Shown: positions 18,119 through 27,560 of the stretch, in pieces
How positions within the stretch are numbered: position 1 is the stretch's first letter
Layout: every line of letters begins with the position of its first letter
Assembly: GCF_023028105.1 (NCBI RefSeq)
Contig: NZ_CP095493.1
Span: 1-64,000, forward strand
Length of the DNA stretch: 64,000 bases
From: Halosolutus gelatinilyticus
GTDB lineage: Archaea > Halobacteriota > Halobacteria > Halobacteriales > Natrialbaceae
Reading direction: 5' to 3'
Translations under genes and position numbers: made by a program
Notes under the pieces: model-generated
The model's database searches: none
What the model was told of the DNA's origin: nothing
What the model saw: only the letters and a program-made list of their open reading frames with translations

Positions 18119-19072
18119 AAGTGTACACGGTGTAGACCGTTCGCACCGTGTGGAGCGTGTAGACGGCGAGCAACTCTCGAATCGTACCACGTCGAACCAC
18201 ACCGGCGCAGCGGAAGCTGCTGCGGCGAACGTGTAAACCGCTCGCACGTCTGAGACGGTTCGAACTGTGCACACAGTCTACGCGGTGTCGACAGTTCGGA
18301 CCTCCTGAAACGTCTGGGCGGTCGAAACGCACTGCACCGTCCGATCGATGCGGCCCGTTCGGACGCCCCGTGACGTTTCGACGGTTCGCGATGTTTACAC
18401 TGTGTGCACATTCTTCGACCCTCGCCCGTCGTTCGACCGGACGCGACGACTGACACGAACACTATCCCCGTGTCACGACTTAACAGTAGCGGAAACAGTC
18501 TACACGGCGTGGATTGTTTCGACTGTTGGCACAGTTCGAACAGTGTAGATAGTTTAGACCGTGTGGAAATCCAGTCAGATTCGTCCCGCAGTCGGCGAAT
18601 TGGGCGTCTCCGGTCGAAAGTTGGGTGATCGAGGCAGTTTGAGCGGTGTAGACGGCTGAAACAGTGTAAAATGTGTAAACTGTGTAAACAGTGCTAACGG
18701 TCTCGGCTGTTTCGATCGTCCGGGTCCGACGCTCGCCGTCTCACCGGCCGCGCTAAACGGTGCTAACTGTGTAGACCGTTCGAGCGTCTTACACAGTCTG
18801 AGCAGTTCAAAAAGTGTAGACATCGATCGGGAGGACCGATCGGAACGCAGCTGCGACAGCGTCCGCAAACGACGAGTTGTACACGGTGTAAACAGTGTAT
18901 AAAGTTCAAACCGTCCACACCGTCTTCTACATCGCCAGGCCGTGACGATTCCCGTGAAACGGACCATCGTCGATTACCATCGACCCTCATCTGGCAATTC
19001 GATCAGCCCGGTGACACGGTTGACACGGTCTACAAAGTTGATACGTTCTACACCGTGTAGACGGTCCTAAAT
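18119..19072. repeat. Large field of 9-bp phased repeats, putative centromere
   Basis: Eight blocks of 9-bp units with core GTNTANAC plus one base occupy most of the gap between parA and the HerA-like gene. Blocks lie at about 18119-18166, 18229-18345, 18375-18410, 18495-18569, 18633-18726, 18751-18822, 18877-18930 and 19010-19072. Exact cores occur, for example, at 18121, 18130, 18157, 18231, 18393, 18498, 18552, 18673, 18682, 18769, 18814, 18886 and 19055. Phase resets between blocks. The core is its own approximate reverse complement. No protein reading is plausible. Such runs of short phased repeats are typical of centromere sites bound by ribbon-helix-helix proteins. Confidence 0.85.
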
Positions 19073-19212
19073 GCGAGTACGCGATTCGGTCATGGCGACC
19101 CTCCTCTTCGGCGAAAGATCGGCGCGCTCGATCGGAGGCCAATATTCAAGGTCACGGGTTCGAAGTGTATGGATAGCATGAACGCGTCGGGCCAACCCGG
19201 GGTGGGACGTCG

Positions 19213-20871
19213 GTGAGCGACCAGCGGGAGATCCTCGTCGGAGAGACCGACGACGGATCGGAGCTGTGGCTTCCCGTCGTCGAACTCCTGACCGGACGGG
19301 GATTCGTCACCGGAAAATCGGGCTCCGGAAAGTCGAACACCGCGTCGGTCATCGCCGAAGAGCTCCTCGAAGCGGGATTCCCGCTGTTGATCGTTGACAC
19401 GGACGGCGAGTACTACGGGCTCAAAGAGGAGTACGAGATGCTCCACGCCGGCGCCGACGAGGAGTGTGACATCCAGATCGGGCCGGAACACGCCGAACAG
19501 ATGGCCGCGCTCGCGCTCGAGGAGAACGTCCCGGTCATCCTCGACGTCTCCGGCTACCTCGACGAGGACGTCGCCGACGAACTGATCCGGGAGATCGCGC
19601 GACAGCTATTCGTCAAGGAGAAGAAACTCAAGAAACCGTTCCTCCTCGTCGTCGAGGAGGTCCACGAGTACATCCCCGAGGGCGGCGGCGTCGGCGAGAC
19701 CGGAAACCTCCTGATCAAGATCGGGAAGCGAGGCCGAAAACACGGCCTCGGGATCTTGGGGATCAGCCAGCGGCCGGCCGACGTCAAGAAGGACTTCATC
19801 ACGCAGGCGAACTGGCTCGTCTGGCATCGCTTGACCTGGGACAACGACACGAAGGTCGTCGGTCGAATCATCGACACCGAGTACGCCGAACGCGTCTCCG
19901 ATCTGAACGACGGTCAAGCGTTCGTGCAAACCGACTGGACCGAGGTAAACGTCCGAAGGGTGCAGTTCCGCCGAAAGCGGACCTTCGACGCCGGCGCGAC
20001 ACCCGGACTCGACGACTTCGAACGACCCGAGCTCAAGTCCGTCTCGGACGCCCTCGTCGGCGACCTGCAGAAGATCTCGGAGCGAAAGGACCGGGAGGAA
20101 AACCGGATCGTCGAGCTCGAGAACGAACTCGAGAAGAAGGAAAAACGGATCGAGACGCTCGAGGACGAACTCGAATCCGCGCGGGACATCTCGAATGCGG
20201 CGAAGCAGATGGCCGACGCCCTGACCCGTCCCGAGACGATTCAGACCCAGCTTCCCGACGCCGACGAGAATCTGCGACGGCTCCACGACGAACTGGCCGA
20301 ACTCGAGGCCGAGCGCGCGGACCTCGAAACCGAACGCGAGAAACTCGAATCGCAACTCGCCGATCGAGGCGAACGAATCGACGACCTGGAAGCCGAGGTC
20401 GATCGACTGCGCGCGACGAACGAACGGTTACGCGATCGACTCGAGGCCGAAAAGACGGCGCAGGGATCGAACGAGGCCGACGACGCCATCGTCCAGCCGA
20501 CGGCCGACGGAGTCGAGATGGGATACACGCCCGACGACGGGGCGACCGATGTGGACATCCTCGTGGCGAATCACGACGACCGCGACGACGGCACGTTCGG
20601 ACTCGCGTGGCTCGACGAACGGATCGGGCGGGCCTGCGAGAACTCGCAGTGTTCGCCGCCGACCGCGAAGACGGTCGTGAGCGCCCTGGCCCGCGGCGGG
20701 CCGCTCGAAACGGAAGCCGTCGCGGCGGAGGTGGACCGATCGACGGTCGCCGTCCAGAGTCTCCTCTCGGAACTCCGCACCGAATCCGTGCTCGAACGGC
20801 CGGCCGAACGAACGTACGCGCTGAGCGATCGCGCGCGATCGGAGCTCCGGGCGGCGGTCGCGAACGACTGA
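19213..20871 (+). CDS. HerA/DUF87-type ATPase with coiled coil and C-terminal winged helix
   Basis: A 552-residue protein starting from GTG at 19213. An ATPase core comes first: Walker A GKSGSGKS at 34-41, Walker B-like LLVVEEVHEY near 145-155, and ISQRPADVKK near 180-195. This is the HerA/FtsK-related pumping-ATPase pattern. A coiled coil follows from about 285 to 425 (KEKRIETLEDELE type heptads). A C-terminal winged-helix-like domain follows (TAKTVVSALARGGPLETEAVAAEVDRSTVAVQ in shortened form, about 475-545). Canonical HerA pairs with NurA nuclease, which is absent here. Divergence from parA across the repeat field suggests a DNA-segregation or translocation role, which is inference. Confidence 0.8.
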   Translation: MSDQREILVGETDDGSELWLPVVELLTGRGFVTGKSGSGKSNTASVIAEELLEAGFPLLIVDTDGEYYGLKEEYEMLHAGADEECDIQIGPEHAEQMAALALEENVPVILDVSGYLDEDVADELIREIARQLFVKEKKLKKPFLLVVEEVHEYIPEGGGVGETGNLLIKIGKRGRKHGLGILGISQRPADVKKDFITQANWLVWHRLTWDNDTKVVGRIIDTEYAERVSDLNDGQAFVQTDWTEVNVRRVQFRRKRTFDAGATPGLDDFERPELKSVSDALVGDLQKISERKDREENRIVELENELEKKEKRIETLEDELESARDISNAAKQMADALTRPETIQTQLPDADENLRRLHDELAELEAERADLETEREKLESQLADRGERIDDLEAEVDRLRATNERLRDRLEAEKTAQGSNEADDAIVQPTADGVEMGYTPDDGATDVDILVANHDDRDDGTFGLAWLDERIGRACENSQCSPPTAKTVVSALARGGPLETEAVAAEVDRSTVAVQSLLSELRTESVLERPAERTYALSDRARSELRAAVAND

Positions 20872-21188
20872 TTCGTCCGGTTCCGTCGAGATCACTAGAA
20901 GGGTGGCGATGTCGCGTCAAATGGCGACGATCTCGGTCGGAGTCACCCGCTTTCGAACGGACAGGACGGCGTGCGATCGCGGGAGCCGCGTCGCGGTTTC
21001 GTACCGCACGTTTCCGTCGTCGACCGACCGCAACCGCGGCCGGGTAACGGCGCCTGCGGCGCCGCGATGGACGGGAACCCGCTTCGGATCGTCGAGACGA
21101 GTTCGATGGCGGAGTACCCGTCATACGGCGCGAAGCCGATCGGCCCTCCCGGCGATCGAATACGCGACGGCGCCCGCTGCCCGCTCGA
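20872..21188. other. Intergenic region between convergent genes
   Basis: This 317-bp gap lies between the HerA-like gene and the convergent HTH gene. No repeats of the 9-bp family and no recognisable gene are seen. Confidence 0.4.
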
Positions 21189-21461
21189 TCAGTCGTCGAT
21201 CCAGTACTTCGACTGTCGCGCGTCATCGAGGCTGACGCGGCTGTCGACGAGGCCCCGGCCCTCGAGTTTTCCGAGGGCGTAGCGGACCGTTCGGGAACAC
21301 AGCCTCGATTCCGCGGCGATCTCCTCCTGCGTCAACGATCCCTCGTACTCGAGAACCTTGTAGACGAGTTTCGAACTCGGCGGAAGTTCCTCGATCAACG
21401 CGTCGCGATCGGCGCCGTCCGCGTCGGACGCTCGCTCAAGTTCGGAGTCGGACGTGCTCAT
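21189..21461 (-). CDS. MarR-like winged-helix regulator
   Basis: A 90-residue DNA-binding protein starting MSTSDSELER. After an acidic N-terminus it has a winged helix: SSKLVYKVLEYEG, SLTQEEIAAESRL, then CSRTVRYALGKLEGRGLVDSR as recognition helix and wing (about 28-80). This small MarR/TrmB-type regulator is common in haloarchaea. A TATA-like element on the minus strand at about 21633-21642 lies about 170 nt upstream, so a leader is possible. No ligand domain is present. Confidence 0.8.
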   Translation of the reverse strand: MSTSDSELERASDADGADRDALIEELPPSSKLVYKVLEYEGSLTQEEIAAESRLCSRTVRYALGKLEGRGLVDSRVSLDDARQSKYWIDD

Positions 21462-21967
21462 CGGTTCCCTCCGACCCCCGGACTCGGGTTCGATCGTCGA
21501 CGCTTCGGAGGGCGCGCCTCCGGCGCTCGGGTGGCGGACTGCCGCGACCGCGTCCCGTCGCCGGACGTGACTGTGATTCGGCGTGCGCTGGGGTGCATTC
21601 TGTACGCACCACTGAGGCCGCTTCAACATATATACGATTACCAACGTTCAGAAACATAGGGAGACGTTAACGGCGTTCAGCGTCGGAATCTCCGGGGCGA
21701 CGAACCCGCCGGTCGCGGATCGATTCGGAGTAGGACCCGCAAAACCTGAGTCGAAAGGGAGGGTGCAGCGGTCGCGGCGATCGAAGCGCTCGGAGTCGAC
21801 GAGCGGGCCGAGACGGGAGCCGTCGATCGTTCGGACGGAACCGACGGAAAAGCGAGGTGGCGCCGAAGAGCGATCAGCGAGGACCGGCGACGGAAGGGGC
21901 AGGAACCGAGCCTGTACGCCGTTTGCGTTCCGCGCCCACCGATCGCGGAACGCTCCGAACGCGAGGG
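21462..21967. other. 506-bp intergenic region
   Basis: It holds the upstream region of the MarR-like gene, including a TATA-like TCGTATATATG on the minus strand near 21633-21643. The remainder has only shadow ORFs. Confidence 0.4.
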
Positions 21968-22177
21968 CTATCGACGTTCCTTCGGGATGAAATCGGACGT
22001 CTTCATCTCGCGGTACGTCGAGCACTCTGGACACGCGTGGACCACGTCCCGGTTATCGCCGAAAACCCGGGCGAACTGGCGGGTAACCTGGTGACCGCAG
22101 CTGACACAGCGAGGGGAGCCCGTTTGCTGACCTGACGTCATCGGCGTCCACTTGGCGTCGGATGGTTCAGTCGACAT
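21968..22177 (-). CDS. Small zinc-finger protein (two CxxC knuckles)
   Basis: A 69-residue protein starting at MSTEPSDAK. Two Cys pairs, CVSC and CPEC, about 24 residues apart form a likely zinc ribbon, with the conserved-looking stretch GHQVTRQFARVFGD between them. This resembles the haloarchaeal DUF7563 type as I recall it. A TATA box (AGTAAATACC on the minus strand, 22200-22209) lies 28 nt from the ATG, supporting a leaderless mRNA and this start. Function is unknown; zinc micro-proteins of this kind are often regulators. Confidence 0.75.
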   Translation of the reverse strand: MSTEPSDAKWTPMTSGQQTGSPRCVSCGHQVTRQFARVFGDNRDVVHACPECSTYREMKTSDFIPKERR

Positions 22178-22676
22178 CACCAATCCGTATCCACAGAACG
22201 GTATTTACTATGGACCCCATAATTCGCAGGCGATCGATTAGTGCGACGTTTCGGACGTGAGTTACAGTTTCGGGAGACTATCCCGAATGTCGTACCGTTA
22301 CGTTCTCTCTCCGGGGAAATTCAATATTTACGACCGGTTAGTTTCGGTTTTACCCGTCGAATAGCCGCGCTCTCCGGGGGCGAGATCGAGACGAAAGCCG
22401 CCGGAACCGGCGCCGAATCGAGACCGCCCGTCCCCGGCTGCGCCACCGTCGGGAACCGGGAGTCGGTCGGACGGATGCGAGCGTCGACAGGACACTCGGC
22501 GGGGCGGTGTGATCGGTCCGCGTCCGGGATCGGCTGTTGGACGCATCGACAAGCCCTCGAGAACTCACTGACCGGAGATCGTGCCACTTCGTGACGGCGT
22601 GTATCCCACCCCTGAAGGGCAGGATTTTCGCCTATTTAGCCCATAATAATCCCGCCGATCGGAGAAGTTACTCGAC
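22178..22676. other. Intergenic region with divergent promoters
   Basis: The region is AT-rich at 22184-22345 and again at 22615-22660. The right end has the likely glmU promoter: CATAATAAT at about 22642-22650, close to 30 nt before the ATG. No gene is supported between. Confidence 0.45.
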
Positions 22677-23858
22677 ATGCAAGCCGTCGTTCTCGCGGCC
22701 GGAGAAGGGACCCGGATCAGACCGCTCTCCGCATCAGTGCCGAAGCCGATGCTCCCGGTGGCCGACCGACCGCTCGTCGCCCACACCGTCGACGCGGCCG
22801 TCGACGCCGGCGCGGACGAGATCGTCCTCGTGGTCGGCTACGAGGCGGCGACGGTCGAGGCGTACTTCGGCGACGAGTACCGGGGCGTTCCCGTCGCGTA
22901 CGCCGAACAGACTGAACAGGCCGGAACGGCCGACGCGGTCAACGCGGCTCGCGACCACCTCGACGGGCCTTTCGCCGTCTTGAACGGCGATAACCTGTAC
23001 GATCCGGCTGCGGTCGCGCGGCTGTTCGACGCCCGTCCGGCGGTCTGCGCCGTCGAGGTCGAGGATCCGCGCAACTACGGCGTGCTCAGCACGAGCGACG
23101 GCACCGTCACGGAAATCGTCGAAAAACCGGACGACCCGCCGACGAACCTCGCCAACGCCGGCGCTTACGCGTTCCCGGAGCGAGCGGCCGAGTGGCTCGA
23201 CGTTCCCCGGAGCGAACGCGGCGAACGCGAGATCACGGACGTGCTCGCGACCGTGATCGAGCAGTTCGCCGTCACGCCGGTCATCCTCGATCGGTGGCTC
23301 GACGTGGGCCGGCCGTGGGAACTGCTCGAAGCGAACGAGTGGAAACTCGCGACGTTGGACCGGCATATCGACGGCGAGGTGAGCGACGACGCGAACCTGA
23401 CGGGCAACGTCGTGGTCGAGCCGGGGGCGACGGTAAAACCGGGCGCCGTGATCGAGGGGCCGGTACTGATTCGGTCGGGCGCCACGGTCGGGCCGAACGC
23501 GTACGTCCGCGGGGCGACGTTGATCGATCGAAACGCGTCGGTCGGGAACGCCGTCGAAGTCAAGAATAGCGTTCTCTCGGCGGACGCGGCGGTGAATCAC
23601 CTGTCGTACGTCGGCGACAGCGTGCTCGGCCGCGACGTCAACTTCGGTGCGGGGACGACCGTCGCCAACCTCCGGCACGACGACGCGGACGTTCGGCTCA
23701 CGGTGAAAGGGGATCGCGTCTCGACCGGGCGGCGAAAGTTCGGCGTCGTCGTCGGCGACGGGGTCAAAACCGGGATCGACACGAGCCTCGCACCGGGAGT
23801 GAAACTCGGCACCGGAGTGACGACGCGACCGGGAGAAGTCGTCGAACGGGACCGGTAG
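22677..23858 (+). CDS. glmU: Bifunctional GlmU-type sugar-1-phosphate nucleotidylyl/acetyltransferase
   Basis: A 393-residue enzyme of UDP-GlcNAc synthesis. The N-terminal nucleotidyltransferase domain has LAAGEGTRIRPLS (residues 6-18) followed by KPMLPVADRP. The catalytic-region metal site includes NGDNLYD near 102-108. The C-terminal half is a left-handed beta-helix with hexapeptide repeats (GNVVVEPGATVKPGAVIEG, about 245-263), consistent with acetyltransferase function. Archaeal proteins of this layout make UDP-GlcNAc from GlcN-1-P. The convergent neighbour glmS supplies glucosamine-6-phosphate, which supports the assignment. Other sugar-1-phosphate substrates remain possible. Confidence 0.85.
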   Translation: MQAVVLAAGEGTRIRPLSASVPKPMLPVADRPLVAHTVDAAVDAGADEIVLVVGYEAATVEAYFGDEYRGVPVAYAEQTEQAGTADAVNAARDHLDGPFAVLNGDNLYDPAAVARLFDARPAVCAVEVEDPRNYGVLSTSDGTVTEIVEKPDDPPTNLANAGAYAFPERAAEWLDVPRSERGEREITDVLATVIEQFAVTPVILDRWLDVGRPWELLEANEWKLATLDRHIDGEVSDDANLTGNVVVEPGATVKPGAVIEGPVLIRSGATVGPNAYVRGATLIDRNASVGNAVEVKNSVLSADAAVNHLSYVGDSVLGRDVNFGAGTTVANLRHDDADVRLTVKGDRVSTGRRKFGVVVGDGVKTGIDTSLAPGVKLGTGVTTRPGEVVERDR

Positions 23859-24281
23859 CCGGCGCCGAGTCGACCGGCAGCCGCGGCCGAGCCCGGCTGA
23901 CCGCGATTGATTCTCCATCGCGGTTCTCGCTGCAATCGATCGCCTGGAGAGCCCCGGCCGTACATATCACGTGTGGGCTTTATACGTCGAGGGGTAGCTA
24001 TCGAACCCGGAGGGAATCGATCGGGATTTCAGTACGAATCGATCGTCACGGCCCTCCACGGACGGTTTCGACGTCGTTCGAGTGCGGGTCACCGGTTGAC
24101 GCCGTTCGGACCGGGACGATGGGGGTGGTCCCGGGTCCATCGGCGTCGTCGACTCGCACTCGAATCCGATCGTCTCGAGCGTTCTTCGAACATCGACCAC
24201 GGCGGCACCCGCCGGGTGGAACCGCAGCGACCGAACTCCGAGTCGAGACGATGGAAAAAGAAGGGGTCGACGCCGAGCCGG
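23859..24281. other. Intergenic region between convergent glmU and glmS
   Basis: This 423-bp region contains no recognised gene. No strong hairpin terminator is evident. An AT-leaning patch lies near 23960-24000. Confidence 0.4.
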
Positions 24282-26096
24282 TCACTCCACGGTGACGCTT
24301 TTCGCGAGGTTACGCGGCTTGTCGATCGGCCGATCGAGGAGGTCGGCGGCGTGGTACGAGACGAGCTGGAGTTGCACGTTCGCGAGCAACCCGGCGAGGT
24401 CCGGCTCGGTGTTCGGGATCCAGAGGTGCTCGTCCGCCACGTCGGCCGCCCGGTGGTCGTCCGGACAGACCGCGACGACGGGCGCGCCCCGGGTCTGCGC
24501 TTCCTCGGCGTTTTTGAGCGTCTTCTCGTCTTCGTCGCCGGTAAAGATCGCGAACACCGGCGTCTTGGGAGTCACGAGCGCGAGCGGACCGTGTTTGAGT
24601 TCCCCGGAGGCGAACCCCTCGGCGTGCTCGTAGGTGATTTCCTTGAACTTCAACGCACCCTCGAGCGCGACCGGGAACCCGAGCCCGCGGCCGATGAAGA
24701 AGTACGACTCGCTGTCCTCGTACCGCTGGGCGATCCGATCGGCCGTTGACGTCTCCAGGACGCGTTCGACCCGGTCGGGGATCGACGCGAGCTCCGGGAG
24801 CAGCGACTCCAGGTCCGCCGCGGATTCGCCGCGAACGTCCCTGGCGATGCGATCGCCCAACAGCGTGAGCATGACCGCCTGCGACGAGAACGTCTTGGTC
24901 GCCGCGACGCCGATCTCCGGCCCGGCCCGGATGAAGAGCGCATCGTCGGCTTCGCGAGCGGCGGTCGATCCCACGACGTTGGAGACGGTGACCGTGTTCG
25001 CGCCCTCCCGGTTCGCTCGTCGGAGGGCATTCAGCGTGTCCGCCGTCTCTCCGCTCTGGGTGACCGCGATCACCAGCGTGTTCTCGTCGATCGGCGGCGC
25101 GGCCACGCTGTACTCGTTCGCGAGCAGCGCGGTCGATCGGACGCCGGCCTGGTTCAAGAAGAGCGACCCGTACAGGGCCGCGTGGTACGACGTTCCGCAG
25201 GCGACGAGCTGGACCGCCTCGATCCCCTCGAAGGTTCCGGGGTCGAAATCCGAGAGAGCGATGCGGCCGTTCTCGGGGTCGATGCGGCCCTCGATCGCCT
25301 GCGCCAGCGCGGTGGGCTGCTCGTGAATCTCCTTGAGCATGAAGTGGTCGAACTCGCCCTTGCCGGCCTGTTCGGGATCCCAGTCGACCGTCTCGGACTC
25401 CCGCGCGATGGGGTTCCCCTCGAGATCGGTGAACTCGACGCCCTCCTCGTCGACGATCACGACGTCGCCGTCCTCGAGGTAGACGACGGTTTCGGTGTAC
25501 TCGAGGAAGGCGGGGACGTCGCTTGCGAGGAAGTACTCGCCGTCCTCCATGCCGACGACGAGCGGCGAGCCCTGTCGCGCCGCGTACAGAACGTGTTCGC
25601 CCGAACACATCGCGGTGACGGCGTAACTTCCCTCGAGTTCGTCGATCGCTCGTCGAAACGCCGTCTCGTTCTCGTACCCCTCGTCGAGATAGTACTGGAT
25701 GAGATGCGGGATAACCTCGGTATCGGTATCGCTGGTGAACTCGTACCCCCGCTTGGCCAGCCGCGCTTTCAATTCCGCGTAGTTCTCGATGATCCCGTTG
25801 TGAACGACCGCGACGTCCTGGGTCCCGTCGGTGTGGGGATGAGCGTTTTCGTCGGTCGGCGGCCCGTGCGTGCTCCATCTGGTGTGGCCGATGCCGACCG
25901 CTCCGTCGAGCGATCGGTCGGCGATCGTCTCTTTGAGTTCCTCGACCTTGCCCGAGCGCTTCTGGACGGCGATGCCGGAACCGTTTTGCACGGCGACGCC
26001 GGCCGAGTCGTATCCCCGGTACTCGAGGTTCTCGAGGCCCGTCAGGAGCGTTTCGATAGCGTTTCCGTCGCCCACTCGGCCGATAATTCCACACAT
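24282..26096 (-). CDS. glmS: Glutamine--fructose-6-phosphate aminotransferase (isomerizing)
   Basis: A 604-residue enzyme making glucosamine-6-phosphate from fructose-6-phosphate and glutamine. The N-terminal glutaminase begins MCGIIGRVG, with Cys2 as nucleophile after Met removal. GYDSAGVAV (near 33-41) and HTRWSTHG (near 73-80) are glutaminase motifs. Two SIS sugar-isomerase domains follow (CGTSYHAALYG near 300; the GRGLGFPVALEGALKFKE segment near 480). The C-terminus reads AKSVTVE. ATG at 26096 is fixed by the MCGI N-terminus. It converges with glmU, so both steps toward UDP-GlcNAc are in one locus. Confidence 0.95.
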   Translation of the reverse strand: MCGIIGRVGDGNAIETLLTGLENLEYRGYDSAGVAVQNGSGIAVQKRSGKVEELKETIADRSLDGAVGIGHTRWSTHGPPTDENAHPHTDGTQDVAVVHNGIIENYAELKARLAKRGYEFTSDTDTEVIPHLIQYYLDEGYENETAFRRAIDELEGSYAVTAMCSGEHVLYAARQGSPLVVGMEDGEYFLASDVPAFLEYTETVVYLEDGDVVIVDEEGVEFTDLEGNPIARESETVDWDPEQAGKGEFDHFMLKEIHEQPTALAQAIEGRIDPENGRIALSDFDPGTFEGIEAVQLVACGTSYHAALYGSLFLNQAGVRSTALLANEYSVAAPPIDENTLVIAVTQSGETADTLNALRRANREGANTVTVSNVVGSTAAREADDALFIRAGPEIGVAATKTFSSQAVMLTLLGDRIARDVRGESAADLESLLPELASIPDRVERVLETSTADRIAQRYEDSESYFFIGRGLGFPVALEGALKFKEITYEHAEGFASGELKHGPLALVTPKTPVFAIFTGDEDEKTLKNAEEAQTRGAPVVAVCPDDHRAADVADEHLWIPNTEPDLAGLLANVQLQLVSYHAADLLDRPIDKPRNLAKSVTVE

Positions 26097-27281
26097 CGAC
26101 GATTCACCCCACGCTCGATCCCGTTCTCGGGTCGGGAGCCATCGACGGTGGTTGCGGACGCGGACGGCCACCGGACGGTCGCCGACGTCGAACGGTCACC
26201 CGCGATGATCGTGTTCGTATCATGGTCAGTTGCTGGTCCGTGTCGACTGTTCGAGACGACGAACGGGGCACGGACATGCTACAGTCCAGATTCCACGAAT
26301 CCATTACTATAGACGGGCTACCAGTTCCAGTAGTATCGGAGTAATGCGGCCGGTACGTTCCGATGCCGTGACGGTTCCGGGAAAAACACAATTCTACGTT
26401 CACGCACGTTTCCGGACCGAATGTTCAATTACGAACCGGTTCGATCGAAGGACAGGAGTTCTACGCGAGTATATCCGGGGTATGTACAGGCAAAATGAAG
26501 AGGCCGTTCGTCGAGTCAGACGACGGCGACGGCTACTCGACCGGTATGTCCAAAAAACGCCGTATCGAACCTCCGGCGAGAGACGCACTATGATCGGCCG
26601 TCCGGCGGGTGGCAACCTAATTTTTGGAAATTATGAGAGAAAAAGACCAAAGGCAGTGGCTTATCTCCATCTTTTATCGTTCGATCGTGAAAATGAGGAT
26701 GTCTGATTCAGTATTCAATGCTGATCGAGCATGCCACCACCTGTCATATCACCGTCATTCTACGGTTTCGCCGCTCCGAGCCCGGTCGTCCGATGGGGCC
26801 GTCCGCCGGCGAGCCGCGTCGCGACTGCGTAGCGCGTCGAGCTCACCGGCACCGACGTGACGGAGCCAGCTCCACTCGTCAATTCGGCCGCAGACGCGTC
26901 TCGACTGTTCCAAACTTCACGGGCGTCAATCGAATTCGCTGGTACGATCGAATGCCCGAAGCGATCGTACACGGCGGCTTCGCTCGAGCACGCACCGCGA
27001 ATACCGGCGGATGGAACGGGTACTACGCACGGGTGGCGATCGCCGAAGGGGAGAACACGGTTCTGACGGTTGACGATGACTTCGAACGATTCGACGCGTT
27101 CGCTACCGAAGTCAGTCTCTCGCTCGGCGGATTTCGCGAACGAAGCGGATTTCTCGGAATCCGACTCCGCCGATCGGCGGTGGAACGAAATAGCACACGC
27201 CGTGTGAATCGTATCGCGCGATCGGATCGCAGAGATGTGTCGAACCGCCACGCCTTTGGCGGTCCCGCCACCATAGTGCGT
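26097..27281. other. 1.2-kb region without a recognised gene
   Basis: Several overlapping ORFs exist on both strands, none with convincing domain or acidic haloarchaeal composition. Base composition changes sharply: 26585-26740 is AT-rich, unlike the flanks, possibly remnant or foreign DNA. A CACACG/CGTGTG dyad lies at 27194-27206, about 80 bp before the next gene. Confidence 0.45.
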
Positions 27282-27464
27282 ATGGGTTTTGGTAGCTACG
27301 ACGAATCCGAACAGCAACAACGGACCCGGAACGCCGACGACGTGGAAGCCGTCAACGTCCACGAGAACGATCACGACGGCCAGATGTCGTTCGAATCCGA
27401 TCTCTCAACCGACGAACTCGTTTCCAAACTCGGTTCGATGAAAGACGACGAGTCGAGCGACTGA
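27282..27464 (+). CDS. Small haloarchaeal protein, DUF5786-like
   Basis: A 60-residue acidic protein beginning MGFGSYDESEQQ, which I recognise as the N-terminus of a widely conserved haloarchaeal small-protein family (DUF5786). The C-terminus has MSFESDLSTDELVSKL, a likely helix. There are no Cys residues and no signal. A longer frame upstream is discounted because the family starts at MGFGSY. Function unknown. It converges on the HTH regulator at 27561. Confidence 0.8.
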   Translation: MGFGSYDESEQQQRTRNADDVEAVNVHENDHDGQMSFESDLSTDELVSKLGSMKDDESSD

Positions 27465-27560
27465 GACGAGCGAAAACGCAGCCGCATTGGCTCGAGTTCC
27501 CTCGTTTCGGGTTCGACTCGGCGCGTTCGACACTCGATTTTCCGCCGCGCGGCGGAGCGA

